64,000 nt of DNA from positions 1 to 64,000 of the forward strand of contig JAGPFF010000002.1 in NCBI GenBank assembly GCA_018056725.1, in the 5' to 3' direction. A program made the position numbers and the translations under genes. Below are positions 7,983 to 15,664 of this stretch, piece by piece; the first letter of the stretch is position 1, and each line of letters begins with the position of its first letter. Source of the DNA: Anaerolineaceae bacterium. GTDB taxonomy: Bacteria; Chloroflexota; Anaerolineae; Anaerolineales; Anaerolineaceae. Under the pieces are notes generated by a model. The model searched no databases. It was not told the origin of the DNA and worked only from the letters and a program-made list of their open reading frames with translations.

Positions 7983-9824
7983 ATGTGTGGAATTGTCGGC
8001 TATATTGGAGAAAGAAACGCAACTCCCATCATACTAAACGGTCTCAAGAAGCTTGAATATCGCGGCTACGATTCAGCGGGTATCGCTGTGCTGACGAATG
8101 GAAGAATCGAAGTCCGCCGAAACGCCGGGAAATTAAGCAATTTGGAAGGTAATCTTCTCTCAGACCCCGTTGCCGGCACAATTGGCATCGGTCACACGCG
8201 TTGGGCGACCCATGGTGAACCCTCCGCCCGTAATGCACATCCGCACCTTTCGAGCAGTGGTGAGGTTGTGGTGGTACACAATGGAATTGTTGAGAATTTC
8301 ATTGAACTCAAAGAGGAGCTACAAGCGGAGGGGGTAAAGTTCCAATCAGATACGGATACCGAGACCATTGTCCATCTTGTGGACAAGTATTTTTCGGTAA
8401 CCAATGATCTTGAAAAAGCGGTACGCAAGGCGCTCGAGCAGCTCAAAGGGGCGCATGGCATCGTCATTTTTTCTTCTCGCGAACCGGATAAGATCATAGC
8501 CGCCCGCATCGGAAACGCTGGCGGGGTGGTCATCGGGCTGGGAAACGGTGAAAATTACATTGCCTCAGATATTCCAGCGATTCTGGAGCACACCCGCCGG
8601 CTGGTATTTCTGGAATCACGCCAGATGGCAGTGGTAACACGGGATGGGATAAGAATATCCTCTCTTGAAGGAATTCCAGTCAAAGTGCAAACTTCAACGG
8701 TTGCATGGGATCCTGTATCGGCAGAAAAAGGTGAATACCGGCATTTCATGCAAAAAGAGATTCATGAACAGGTACGGTCACTCACCGACACATTAGCCGG
8801 GCGTGTAAATTTTGCTGAGGGCACCATCCGTCTACCAGAGCTGAACCTGAGCGTTGAAAAAGCCAGGGCGATCAAAAAGATCGTTCTCACAGCCTGTGGC
8901 ACGGCTTCTCACGCTGGAATGGTTGGGCGGATGCTGATTGAAAGAATTGCCAGAATCCCCGCTACCATGGAAATTGCTTCAGAATTTCGGTATTCTGAAC
9001 CCATTGTGGATGCGAATACAGCCATTATCGCCATCAGCCAATCAGGCGAAACTGCAGATACGCTGGCTGCGATGGAAGAGGGGCGAAAAAAAGGCGCGAC
9101 AACCTGGTCAATCGTTAATGCCATTGGGTCACAGGCAATGCGCGTGGCGGATGGATTCATTTCTATGCAGACAGGTCCGGAAATTGGCGTGGCGTCTACC
9201 AAGGCTTTTACTGCACCTCTGGTTGATCTTTATATGCTGGCTGTTTTGTTGGCGGATATGCGTGGAACTTTGTCCGTAGAAGAACGCAAACATCTTGTGG
9301 AAGATTTGCGCTTGGTGCCGGAATTAGCAGGGCGCTGCCTCGATCGCGAAAATGAAGTAGAACAAGTGGCTGAATTATTAAAAGAAAGCCGCGACATGTT
9401 ATACCTGGGTCGGGGAATCAATATGCCGATCGCGTACGAAGGAGCATTGAAACTCAAAGAAATATCCTATATGCACGCCGAAGCCTACCCCGCAGGCGAG
9501 ATGAAACATGGACCGATCGCGTTAATTGATAAAGATATGCCCGTTCTGGCAATTGCCACCCGCGATCCCTGGTACGAAAAAATGATCTCGCAAATTGAGC
9601 AGGCGAAAGCGCGTGGTGGAGTAGTAATAGCAGTGGCTACGGAAGGGGATGAGCGGGTAAGGGAACTGGTAGACCGGGTGCTTTGGGTACCAGAATGCCC
9701 CTGGATGCTCAGTCCTGTGATTACTTCCATCCCCCTGCAAATATTAGCTTATCAGATCGCTACCATGCGCGGTTTGGATGTGGATCAGCCACGAAACCTG
9801 GCGAAATCCGTAACTGTGGAATAA
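7983..9824 (+). CDS. glmS: Glutamine--fructose-6-phosphate aminotransferase (isomerizing)
   Basis: Makes glucosamine-6-phosphate, the first committed step to UDP-GlcNAc for peptidoglycan. The frame opens at 7971, but the ATG at 7983, eight bases after GGAGG, gives MCGIVGYIGERN and places Cys2 as the N-terminal nucleophile of the glutaminase domain after Met removal, so 7983 is the start. The 613 residues comprise an N-terminal Ntn glutamine amidotransferase domain (about 1-240) and two SIS isomerase domains (with ISQSGETADT and the C-terminal PRNLAKSVTVE). Expression should be feedback-controlled by the ribozyme in its leader. Transcription ends at a hairpin lying in the next, convergent gene. 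Confidence 0.98.
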   Translation: MCGIVGYIGERNATPIILNGLKKLEYRGYDSAGIAVLTNGRIEVRRNAGKLSNLEGNLLSDPVAGTIGIGHTRWATHGEPSARNAHPHLSSSGEVVVVHNGIVENFIELKEELQAEGVKFQSDTDTETIVHLVDKYFSVTNDLEKAVRKALEQLKGAHGIVIFSSREPDKIIAARIGNAGGVVIGLGNGENYIASDIPAILEHTRRLVFLESRQMAVVTRDGIRISSLEGIPVKVQTSTVAWDPVSAEKGEYRHFMQKEIHEQVRSLTDTLAGRVNFAEGTIRLPELNLSVEKARAIKKIVLTACGTASHAGMVGRMLIERIARIPATMEIASEFRYSEPIVDANTAIIAISQSGETADTLAAMEEGRKKGATTWSIVNAIGSQAMRVADGFISMQTGPEIGVASTKAFTAPLVDLYMLAVLLADMRGTLSVEERKHLVEDLRLVPELAGRCLDRENEVEQVAELLKESRDMLYLGRGINMPIAYEGALKLKEISYMHAEAYPAGEMKHGPIALIDKDMPVLAIATRDPWYEKMISQIEQAKARGGVVIAVATEGDERVRELVDRVLWVPECPWMLSPVITSIPLQILAYQIATMRGLDVDQPRNLAKSVTVE

Positions 9825-9847
9825 CCCCTTCCTGCCATTGGCATGGA

Positions 9848-10402
9848 TCAGGCAATTCGCTCTTCAATCCGCATGATCATGGATTGAAGAGTTTTTTGTA
9901 CCAGGTTTTCACCAGGCAAAAGTTGAGTTAATGGTTCTTTTACGAATGAAATTTTTGGACCGGTTCTGCTTGCATGCCAGATCATGGTGAAACCAAATCT
10001 GGATAATTCCTGGGTTAATCTGTTCAGCAGGATCGCTGGAGAAAGGCATTCCTCCTTCCAGGCAGGACATTGTTGCAAAAGAGCATTTGCCAGCCTTTGG
10101 GGGAATTCGTTTGAGATTTGCTTTCTTTGATCCAAATTGGAAAGTTGTTCATGCAGAAGAGCAATAATCAATTGGGCTGTTTGCGGTGAAATTGGTCGGA
10201 CCAGAGAATACCGGCGGGCAGGTCTACCAGCACCGTTCTGGTAGGTACTCAGGCACACCTGCACCTGTTCGGTGTTCCGCAATTGCTGCATGTGATAATG
10301 AATATCTGCTTTGGAAAGAAAAAGCGCATGGCTGATTTGTTCGACCGTTGCGGATTCATGATTCTCGAGGTAATTAAGAATTTTTTCCGTGGTAGTTTTC
10401 AT
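9848..10402 (-). CDS. Winged-helix transcriptional regulator (SufR/ArsR-like)
   Basis: The 184-residue product begins with a winged-helix domain (about 1-75: ILNYLENHESATVEQISHAL, then KADIHYHMQQL as recognition region, and the wing motif GAGRPARRYSL) typical of the SufR/DeoR-like group. The C-terminal half resembles the effector part of that group (FGFTMIWHASRTGPKISF) but lacks the clustered cysteines that hold Fe-S in SufR. It lies divergent to nuoB; a minus-strand TATAAT at 10441-10446 abuts the nuo -35 box, so the regulator probably influences both itself and the nuo genes (inference). No Shine-Dalgarno is visible. Its last codons encode the glmS terminator on the other strand. Confidence 0.75.
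   Translation of the reverse strand: MKTTTEKILNYLENHESATVEQISHALFLSKADIHYHMQQLRNTEQVQVCLSTYQNGAGRPARRYSLVRPISPQTAQLIIALLHEQLSNLDQRKQISNEFPQRLANALLQQCPAWKEECLSPAILLNRLTQELSRFGFTMIWHASRTGPKISFVKEPLTQLLPGENLVQKTLQSMIMRIEERIA
9860..9897 (+). terminator. glmS terminator embedded in the convergent regulator gene
   Basis: A perfect 11-bp stem (9860-9870 with 9881-9891, CTCTTCAATCC/GGATTGAAGAG) with a 10-base loop is followed by TTTTTT. It is 36 bases after the glmS stop, yet inside the last 15 or so codons of the leftward winged-helix gene. The T-run exists only on the + strand, so it acts on glmS transcripts. Confidence 0.88.
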
Positions 10403-10440
10403 AGAAAACCGAATTAATTAATCAAAATAAATTTAGACTA

Positions 10441-10477
10441 ATTATAGACTTGACACCTGAAAAAGCAAAGATAAAAT
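10441..10477. promoter_or_regulatory. Overlapping divergent promoters (nuoB and regulator)
   Basis: On the + strand TTGACA (10450-10455) and TAAAAT (10472-10477) are 16 bases apart, giving a start near 10484 and a roughly 24-base leader for nuoB. On the minus strand TATAAT (10441-10446 read in reverse) would give a 30-base leader for the regulator gene. The two promoters overlap, so the two polymerases or one bound regulator would interfere. Confidence 0.75.
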
Positions 10478-10507
10478 GAAAATGAATCCCATAACCGAGA
10501 GGTAAAT

Positions 10508-11170
10508 ATGGACGAAAAACAGGATCTTAACAATTCAGGGTATGAAATTCCTGAAGAACTGCGTCATCAGGTAACCATTACCACGTTGGAAAAAATCTAT
10601 AACTGGGGACGTAGCAATTCCATGTGGCCAATGATGTTTGGTCTGGCATGTTGTGCGATCGAAATGATTTGCACTGCCGCAAGCCGGTATGACTTTTCCC
10701 GGTTTGGGATGGAAGTGATGCGTCCCAGTCCCCGCCAGGCGGATGTGATGATTGTTGCCGGTACGGTAACGAAAAAAATGCTTCCACAGATTGTCCGTTT
10801 ATACAATCAAATGTCGCTGCCCAAGTACGTGGTGGCGATGGGTGCCTGTGCCAGTGGCGGAGGTCCTTTCAAAGAGGGATATTCTGTTGTACCCGGAATT
10901 GATACTTATATTCCGGTGGACGTTTACATTACCGGCTGTCCGCCAACACCACAATCCTTAATTAATGGTCTTAATGCATTACAAAAAAAGGTAATGAATG
11001 AAAAAATGAGCGAGAGCGGCTGGTACGCCAAAGAACCTGCCAAGGAAGTACCCATCCCTGTCCTGGGTCCTGATGTGTTTGATCCACGAAAGAGCGATCT
11101 TATTTTCGCCGAGACTCACAAGCCGGCAGAGACCGGTGATGAAACTGGGGAAGAAGGAGAACCAAAATGA
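10508..11170 (+). CDS. nuoB: NADH-quinone oxidoreductase subunit B
   Basis: Carries the N2 [4Fe-4S] cluster of complex I next to the quinone site. The 220-residue product has the four expected cysteines: C48 and C49 in the FGLACCAIEM motif, C114 in MGACASGGGPF and C144 in TGCPPTPQSL. The C-terminal about 60 residues after GWYAKEP are an acidic tail longer than in many homologues. The ATG at 10508 follows GAGAGGT and a clear promoter. Its end overlaps the nuoCD start by four bases. Membrane subunits and the NADH module are not in this window. Confidence 0.96.
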   Translation: MDEKQDLNNSGYEIPEELRHQVTITTLEKIYNWGRSNSMWPMMFGLACCAIEMICTAASRYDFSRFGMEVMRPSPRQADVMIVAGTVTKKMLPQIVRLYNQMSLPKYVVAMGACASGGGPFKEGYSVVPGIDTYIPVDVYITGCPPTPQSLINGLNALQKKVMNEKMSESGWYAKEPAKEVPIPVLGPDVFDPRKSDLIFAETHKPAETGDETGEEGEPK

Positions 11171-12930
11171 GCGATTCCTCCATTCAGATAGAGCCATCCT
11201 CTGCCGATTCAACTTACAACGACTTAATCGCCCAATTTCCCGGACTAATTGAGATGGAAACACGCCCGGGTTTTACCGGTGTGGTTGTCAGCACTGTGGC
11301 AATCAGGAAGGTGATGCTCTATTTAAAAGAACAATGCGGATTTGATTACCTGACCTCCCTTACTGCGGTGGATGATTTTCCAGAAGACAAGATAGAAATA
11401 ATCTACCATTTGTATAAGACCACAGGCAGTCCGATAATTGAACTGAAAATATTCACTACGAGAGAGTCACCAGTTGTTCCGAGTGTCATGCCTGTCTACC
11501 CTGGAGCTGATTTCCAGGAGCGCGAAGTTTGGGACCTTTTCGGTGTCCATTTTGAAGGTCATCCGGATTTACGGCGGCTGTTACTGTGGGAGGGATTTGC
11601 CGGTCATCCACTGCGAAAGGACTGGAAAGAACCTCTCTTTGAAGAGGATGTAAAACCTTTCAAAAGCCGTTGGCCAGAAGGTAAAGGAATTCATCGGGAG
11701 TCGTTGAATCCCTTCAACGATAATGTTCAGTACCCAAAAGAATTTGATCCAAACGGCTTTACTCCGGACAATGATGAGAGCGTTTACAAAATCCTCCAAT
11801 CCAAGATTCCAGCTGGTTCGGATGATCTGAAAGTTGAACATATGATTGTCAATCTGGGACCACAGCATCCATCCACTCATGGCGTTTTTCGTATGGCTGC
11901 CTTGCTGGAAGGCGAGAAAGTACTGGCATTGAAACCAGTCATCGGATACATGCATCGAAACCACGAAAAAATTGGTGAACGCAATACCTGGCTGCAAAAT
12001 ATGCCATACACTGACCGCCTGGACTACCTTTCGTCCATGAGCAATAATTTTGGATATGCTCTTGCCGTTGAAAAACTGTTGGGAATCCAACCCCCGGAGC
12101 GAGCGGAATTTCTGCGGGTGATGATGGCGGAACTGACCCGAATTGCCTCGCATGCCATGGCGATCGGTTTCCTTCTCAACGATCTTGGCGCCTTCTTCAC
12201 CCCTTCACTTTATGCGCTGGAAGAACGTGAGTTGATCCTGGATATTTTCGAATCTGTTGCCGGTTCACGTATGATGTGCAACTACTTCCGGTTTGGCGGC
12301 GTGGTACGGGATATTACAGAAGCTGATTTTAAGCAGATAAAGAAATTAGTGGAAGACCGGCTGCCGCGAAAAATTGACGATATTGATCTCTATCTGACCG
12401 AAAACGAAATTGTGCAGGCACGTTGTGAAGGGGTGGGAGTTTTGACCGCCGAGGAAGCGATCGCATTCTCGGAAAGTGGTCCGATGTTGCGAGCTTCGGG
12501 TGTGCCGTATGATATTCGTAAAGCTGACCCGTATAGCATTTATGATCAGCTTGAGTTTGATGTCTGTTACCGGCAACATGGCGATGTCTACGACCGTTAC
12601 CTGGTCCGGCTGGATGAAATCCGACAAAGTATACGAATATTGCAGCAAGTGATCAAGTATATGCCACAGGGTCCAATTCAGACAGGTAAAGTTCAATATG
12701 CGGTAAGAGTGCCGGCTGGTGAAGCTTACGGTCGGGTGGAAGGACCGCGCGGCGAGCTTGGATTTTATGTTGTCTCAGATGGAAAAGCCAATCCTAAACG
12801 TTATCATGTGCGGGCGCCATCCTTAATGAATTGTACTGGACTGGAAAAAATGTGTGTTGGTGGAAAAATCGCGGATGCAGTTACGATCCTGGGCGCGGTG
12901 GATGTCGTCCTTGGCGAAGTGGATCGATAG
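11167..12930 (+). CDS. nuoCD: NADH-quinone oxidoreductase subunits C and D, fused
   Basis: A 587-residue fusion of the hydrophilic complex I subunits that form the quinone-reducing module with NuoB. Residues about 15-190 are NuoC (with EREVWDLFGVHFEGHPDLRR). A linker leads to NuoD from about 215 (NLGPQHPSTHGVFRM, then MHRNHEKIGERNTWLQNMPY, ending ILGAVDVVLGEVDR). The CxxC pairs that bind Ni in related hydrogenase large subunits are absent, so this is a true NuoD rather than a hydrogenase subunit. Translation is coupled to nuoB by an ATGA overlap. C-D fusion is known in several phyla. Confidence 0.95.
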   Translation: MSDSSIQIEPSSADSTYNDLIAQFPGLIEMETRPGFTGVVVSTVAIRKVMLYLKEQCGFDYLTSLTAVDDFPEDKIEIIYHLYKTTGSPIIELKIFTTRESPVVPSVMPVYPGADFQEREVWDLFGVHFEGHPDLRRLLLWEGFAGHPLRKDWKEPLFEEDVKPFKSRWPEGKGIHRESLNPFNDNVQYPKEFDPNGFTPDNDESVYKILQSKIPAGSDDLKVEHMIVNLGPQHPSTHGVFRMAALLEGEKVLALKPVIGYMHRNHEKIGERNTWLQNMPYTDRLDYLSSMSNNFGYALAVEKLLGIQPPERAEFLRVMMAELTRIASHAMAIGFLLNDLGAFFTPSLYALEERELILDIFESVAGSRMMCNYFRFGGVVRDITEADFKQIKKLVEDRLPRKIDDIDLYLTENEIVQARCEGVGVLTAEEAIAFSESGPMLRASGVPYDIRKADPYSIYDQLEFDVCYRQHGDVYDRYLVRLDEIRQSIRILQQVIKYMPQGPIQTGKVQYAVRVPAGEAYGRVEGPRGELGFYVVSDGKANPKRYHVRAPSLMNCTGLEKMCVGGKIADAVTILGAVDVVLGEVDR

Positions 12931-12942
12931 GATGGAGGAAAA

Positions 12943-13515
12943 ATGAACGGCAAGGGTTTACTTAAAGGCTTGGGACTTACTTTCAGACACTTTTTCGCCA
13001 CTTATCTTGTGGATCTCTTCGATAAAAATGCCAAGAAACGCCGGGGAACGATTGACGCAGATGGACTCTTCACTGTTCAATTTCCTGAAGAATCCCTGGT
13101 CATCCCAGAAGAATTTCGGGTGATCCCTTTCCTGATCTATACATTGGATGAAAATAATCAGCGTAAGTACCGTTGCACTGCCTGTGGGATTTGCTCCAAA
13201 GTATGCCCGACGCAATGCATTTGGATTACCCGAAAAAAGGACCCGGAAACTGGAAAACCGGTTACGGAATCGGAAGAATTTTATATTGACATCGACAAAT
13301 GCATGAATTGCGGCTCCTGTGCTGAATTTTGCCCCTTCGATGCGATTAAAATGGATCATAATTTCAAAATTGCCACCTATGTACGCGGTGAGACCCATAT
13401 TCTTCCGAAAGAAAAACTGGGAAGACCACTGGAATATTATGCTAAAATTCGTCCGAATAATTATGCTGCAGAAGAAGCGGAACGAGCTGCCAAAGCGCAA
13501 CCGGCTCAAGTTTAA
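12943..13515 (+). CDS. nuoI: NADH-quinone oxidoreductase subunit I (2x[4Fe-4S])
   Basis: Electron-wire subunit of complex I. The 190-residue product holds two classic 4Fe-4S motifs: C78-x2-C81-x2-C84-x3-C88P and C120-x2-C123-x2-C126-x3-C130P. The N-terminus (LLKGLGLTFRHFFATYLVDLF) matches the amphipathic helix of NuoI. It starts 12 bases after nuoCD behind GGAGG. The C-terminal tail is Ala/Glu-rich and varies in the family. The nuoA and nuoH-N genes are not next to it. Confidence 0.92.
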   Translation: MNGKGLLKGLGLTFRHFFATYLVDLFDKNAKKRRGTIDADGLFTVQFPEESLVIPEEFRVIPFLIYTLDENNQRKYRCTACGICSKVCPTQCIWITRKKDPETGKPVTESEEFYIDIDKCMNCGSCAEFCPFDAIKMDHNFKIATYVRGETHILPKEKLGRPLEYYAKIRPNNYAAEEAERAAKAQPAQV

Positions 13516-13520
13516 CCAAG

Positions 13521-13850
13521 ATGAACGACGACACCGAAATTCTCTTTCCTTTTCGTGTAATCCCTTCGTTGAGAAGTTTGCGTGGAGAACCCTGGAAGAA
13601 CCTGATTGATCACCTTTGCCTGCCTGATGTGGATGAAGGAGACCGGGTCGGTTTTAGCCTGATGATGGTGCGTTTGGGGGGGTGTGGGGGATGCAATGCG
13701 GATTCATTTCGGGCAATGAGGGGATGTACCCATTGTGCCAGGCTAACGATCCGTCGGTTTAAGAATAGTGACCAGGAATTATTGGAGCTATTCAAGGAAG
13801 CCCGGTTAGAGGCGGCTGAATATCTGGAGCGTTATAAAGAAACGATCTAA
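13521..13850 (+). CDS. Small four-cysteine protein linked to nuo genes
   Basis: A 109-residue protein that I do not recognise. It begins five bases after nuoI and so is very likely cotranscribed. Its centre has C55-x2-C58-x10-C69-x2-C72 in GGCGGCN...RGCTHC, the spacing of a zinc ribbon or Fe-S site; a lone C33 lies upstream. After it comes a basic segment (ARLTIRRFK) and a C-terminal Glu/Lys-rich helix (about 84-109). There is no signal peptide or membrane segment. Position suggests a role in maturation of, or as an accessory subunit to, the NuoB-CD-I module; this is inference only. Confidence 0.75.
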   Translation: MNDDTEILFPFRVIPSLRSLRGEPWKNLIDHLCLPDVDEGDRVGFSLMMVRLGGCGGCNADSFRAMRGCTHCARLTIRRFKNSDQELLELFKEARLEAAEYLERYKETI

Positions 13851-13907
13851 ACAGATCCCATTTTGTCAGGTTGACTGACCCTGGCAGGAGAAATAAAGGA
13901 AACCTTA

Positions 13908-14831
13908 ATGACCGAAAATGGTTCAATAATGAAGATTGTGGGCGTTCGATTTTCAAAAGTGGGAAAAATATATAATTTCGATGCCTCACAGGTGGAGAAT
14001 ATTCAAAAAGGGGACGTAGTAGTTGTTGAAACCAGCCGCGGATGGCAGCTTGGCGAGGTAATTGTCCTGAGCACTGCAACTCCTCAGGATGCCAAAACAA
14101 ACAGCTGGAAAACAATCGATCGATTGGCTACTCCAAAAGATCTCATGCTGCGACAATCCTGGCAGAACCAGGAACCAGAAGTGGTGGAAAAATGCAAGGA
14201 ACGGGCTGCTGAATTGCATTTGAGCCATATCAAAATTGTTGCCAGCGAGTACAGCTTTGATGGCTCCCGGTTAACCATCCTTTTTAGCAGTGACATTGAA
14301 GAAAAAGTGGAACTCAAATCCTTAAGAACGGATATGCAAAAATTATTTGCCCCTGCGCAGGTGGAAATGCGTCAGATTGGACCGCGTGACGTTGCGAAGA
14401 TTATGGGTGGTTTGGGAGCATGTGGTCTGGAATGCCGATGTTGCACTCGCTTCATCACTGAGTTCAGCTCTATTTCCATCAAAATGGCAAAGGAACAAGG
14501 CATTTCACTTACTCCAACAGAGATTACCGGGATGTGTGGACGCCTGCGCTGCTGCTTGATCTATGAATACGAAAACTATGTGGATGCGCGCAAGGTGCTC
14601 CCCAAGAAAAATCGGCGCGTGCTTACACCTGACGGGGAAGGGAAAGTTGTTGATGTGCAGCCTCTAAACGCTGTAATCATCGTGGAAATACCCGAGCGTG
14701 GCAAACGCGAATACCATAAAGATGATATCAAGCTGCTTGATGAGCCAGAAAACATGCCTAAAAGTTCCAATCCGGCGGGTGGAAAACAAGGTGGTGGGGG
14801 AGGTTGCGGTCAATGTCGCTGGAGACAATAA
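13908..14831 (+). CDS. ricT: PSP1 / RicT (YaaT)-like protein
   Basis: Cytoplasmic PSP1-domain protein. In Bacillus RicT with RicA and RicF forms an Fe-S-containing complex that affects RNase Y-dependent mRNA maturation. The 307-residue product has the conserved Cys set C172, C176, C178, C179 (ACGLECRCCTRF) and C210, C215, C216 (MCGRLRCCLIYEYE). It also has an unusual Gly-rich C-terminus with one more CxxC (C300, C303). The ATG at 13908 is preceded by AAGGAAA. It lies 57 bases after the four-cysteine gene and directly abuts the PIG-L gene (TAA then ATG). Partners RicA/RicF are not in the window. Confidence 0.9.
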   Translation: MTENGSIMKIVGVRFSKVGKIYNFDASQVENIQKGDVVVVETSRGWQLGEVIVLSTATPQDAKTNSWKTIDRLATPKDLMLRQSWQNQEPEVVEKCKERAAELHLSHIKIVASEYSFDGSRLTILFSSDIEEKVELKSLRTDMQKLFAPAQVEMRQIGPRDVAKIMGGLGACGLECRCCTRFITEFSSISIKMAKEQGISLTPTEITGMCGRLRCCLIYEYENYVDARKVLPKKNRRVLTPDGEGKVVDVQPLNAVIIVEIPERGKREYHKDDIKLLDEPENMPKSSNPAGGKQGGGGGCGQCRWRQ

Positions 14832-15560
14832 ATGTCATTTGACGAAGGATGGTTGCAAAAGAAAAAAATCCTTGTCGTCCTGGCTCACCCGGATGACCCG
14901 GATTTTTTTTGCGGAGCGATGATTGCCCGGTGGTGCGCAAAGGGGCATGAGGTTTCATATTGTTTGCTCACAAGAGGGCAACGCGGTTCTCAGAATTCCA
15001 AAAATGATCCACTTGAACTCGGCATCATCCGTCAGCAAGAACAGACGAATGCTGCGAAAATTCTTGGCGTCAGCTCCATTCATTTTCTGAATCATATGGA
15101 TGGCGAATTGGTTTCGAATCTAGGGTTAAGGAACGAAATTATTGCCGAGATCCGCAAACTGAAACCTGATATTGTGGTATCTTGTGATCCCACCAATCTG
15201 TTTCCTTCTGAAAACCGGATAAATCATCCTGATCACCGCGCAGCTGGTCAGGCTGTTCTCGATGCGGTATTTCCTGCTGCCGGGAATCCGGCATATCCAC
15301 TCATGACGGAAGATGGCATGCTCGAAGCGCATGCGCTAGAGGAAGTATGGTTAAGTCTGACGCAGCAGCCCAACACCAAAGTGGAATTAAGTGATTTTCT
15401 TGAACCAAAGATCTCGGCAATTTTGGCTCATTCCTCACAGACAAATATGAGCCGTGAGAGTTTACGGGAAAAATATCGCGACGGGTTTGAAATTAACTCT
15501 GAAACCAATTTGCCGGTTTATGTCGAAAAATTCCTGCGGATTCGATTAAATCCGAAATAA
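14832..15560 (+). CDS. PIG-L family deacetylase
   Basis: The 242-residue protein has the metal-binding AHPDD motif (H19-D22), a second HPDH motif, and the overall layout of LmbE/PIG-L N-acetylglucosaminyl deacetylases, which hydrolyse an N-acetyl group from a GlcNAc-type substrate using Zn. The substrate cannot be told: family members act in mycothiol and bacillithiol synthesis, lipid glycan synthesis and detoxification. It starts immediately after the ricT stop codon, suggesting coupled translation. No membrane segment or signal peptide. Confidence 0.88.
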   Translation: MSFDEGWLQKKKILVVLAHPDDPDFFCGAMIARWCAKGHEVSYCLLTRGQRGSQNSKNDPLELGIIRQQEQTNAAKILGVSSIHFLNHMDGELVSNLGLRNEIIAEIRKLKPDIVVSCDPTNLFPSENRINHPDHRAAGQAVLDAVFPAAGNPAYPLMTEDGMLEAHALEEVWLSLTQQPNTKVELSDFLEPKISAILAHSSQTNMSRESLREKYRDGFEINSETNLPVYVEKFLRIRLNPK

Positions 15561-15605
15561 TCCGATTAATCTGATTAAATAGCAAATAATTACTCCTTTT
15601 AAGGA

Positions 15606-15634
15606 TTGCCCCATTTTACAGACACTGTTATAAT
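15606..15634 (+). promoter_or_regulatory. Promoter of the GntR gene (extended -10)
   Basis: TTGCCC (15606-15611) and TATAAT (15629-15634) are separated by 17 bases, and the -10 is preceded by TG at 15626-15627, an extended -10. Initiation is expected near 15641, giving a leader of only about 24 bases. Confidence 0.75.
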
Positions 15635-15645
15635 AGAAATCATCA

Positions 15646-15662
15646 GAATAATCATATTATTC
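15646..15662. promoter_or_regulatory. Perfect palindrome before the GntR start codon
   Basis: GAATAAT (15646-15652), three bases, then ATTATTC (15656-15662) form a perfect 7-3-7 inverted repeat ending two bases before the ATG at 15665. It occupies the place where a Shine-Dalgarno would be. Size and position fit an operator for the GntR protein encoded next (autoregulation inferred). Confidence 0.6.
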
Positions 15663-15664
15663 AT

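Noticed and set aside
11581-12153. 190-codon minus-strand frame inside nuoCD
   Set aside because: NuoCD is unmistakable on the other strand; the reverse product shows no motif.
11167-12930. NuoD part as a group 4 hydrogenase large subunit
   Set aside because: The N- and C-terminal CxxC pairs that bind Ni-Fe are absent, and the ending ILGAVDVVLGEVDR is that of NuoD.
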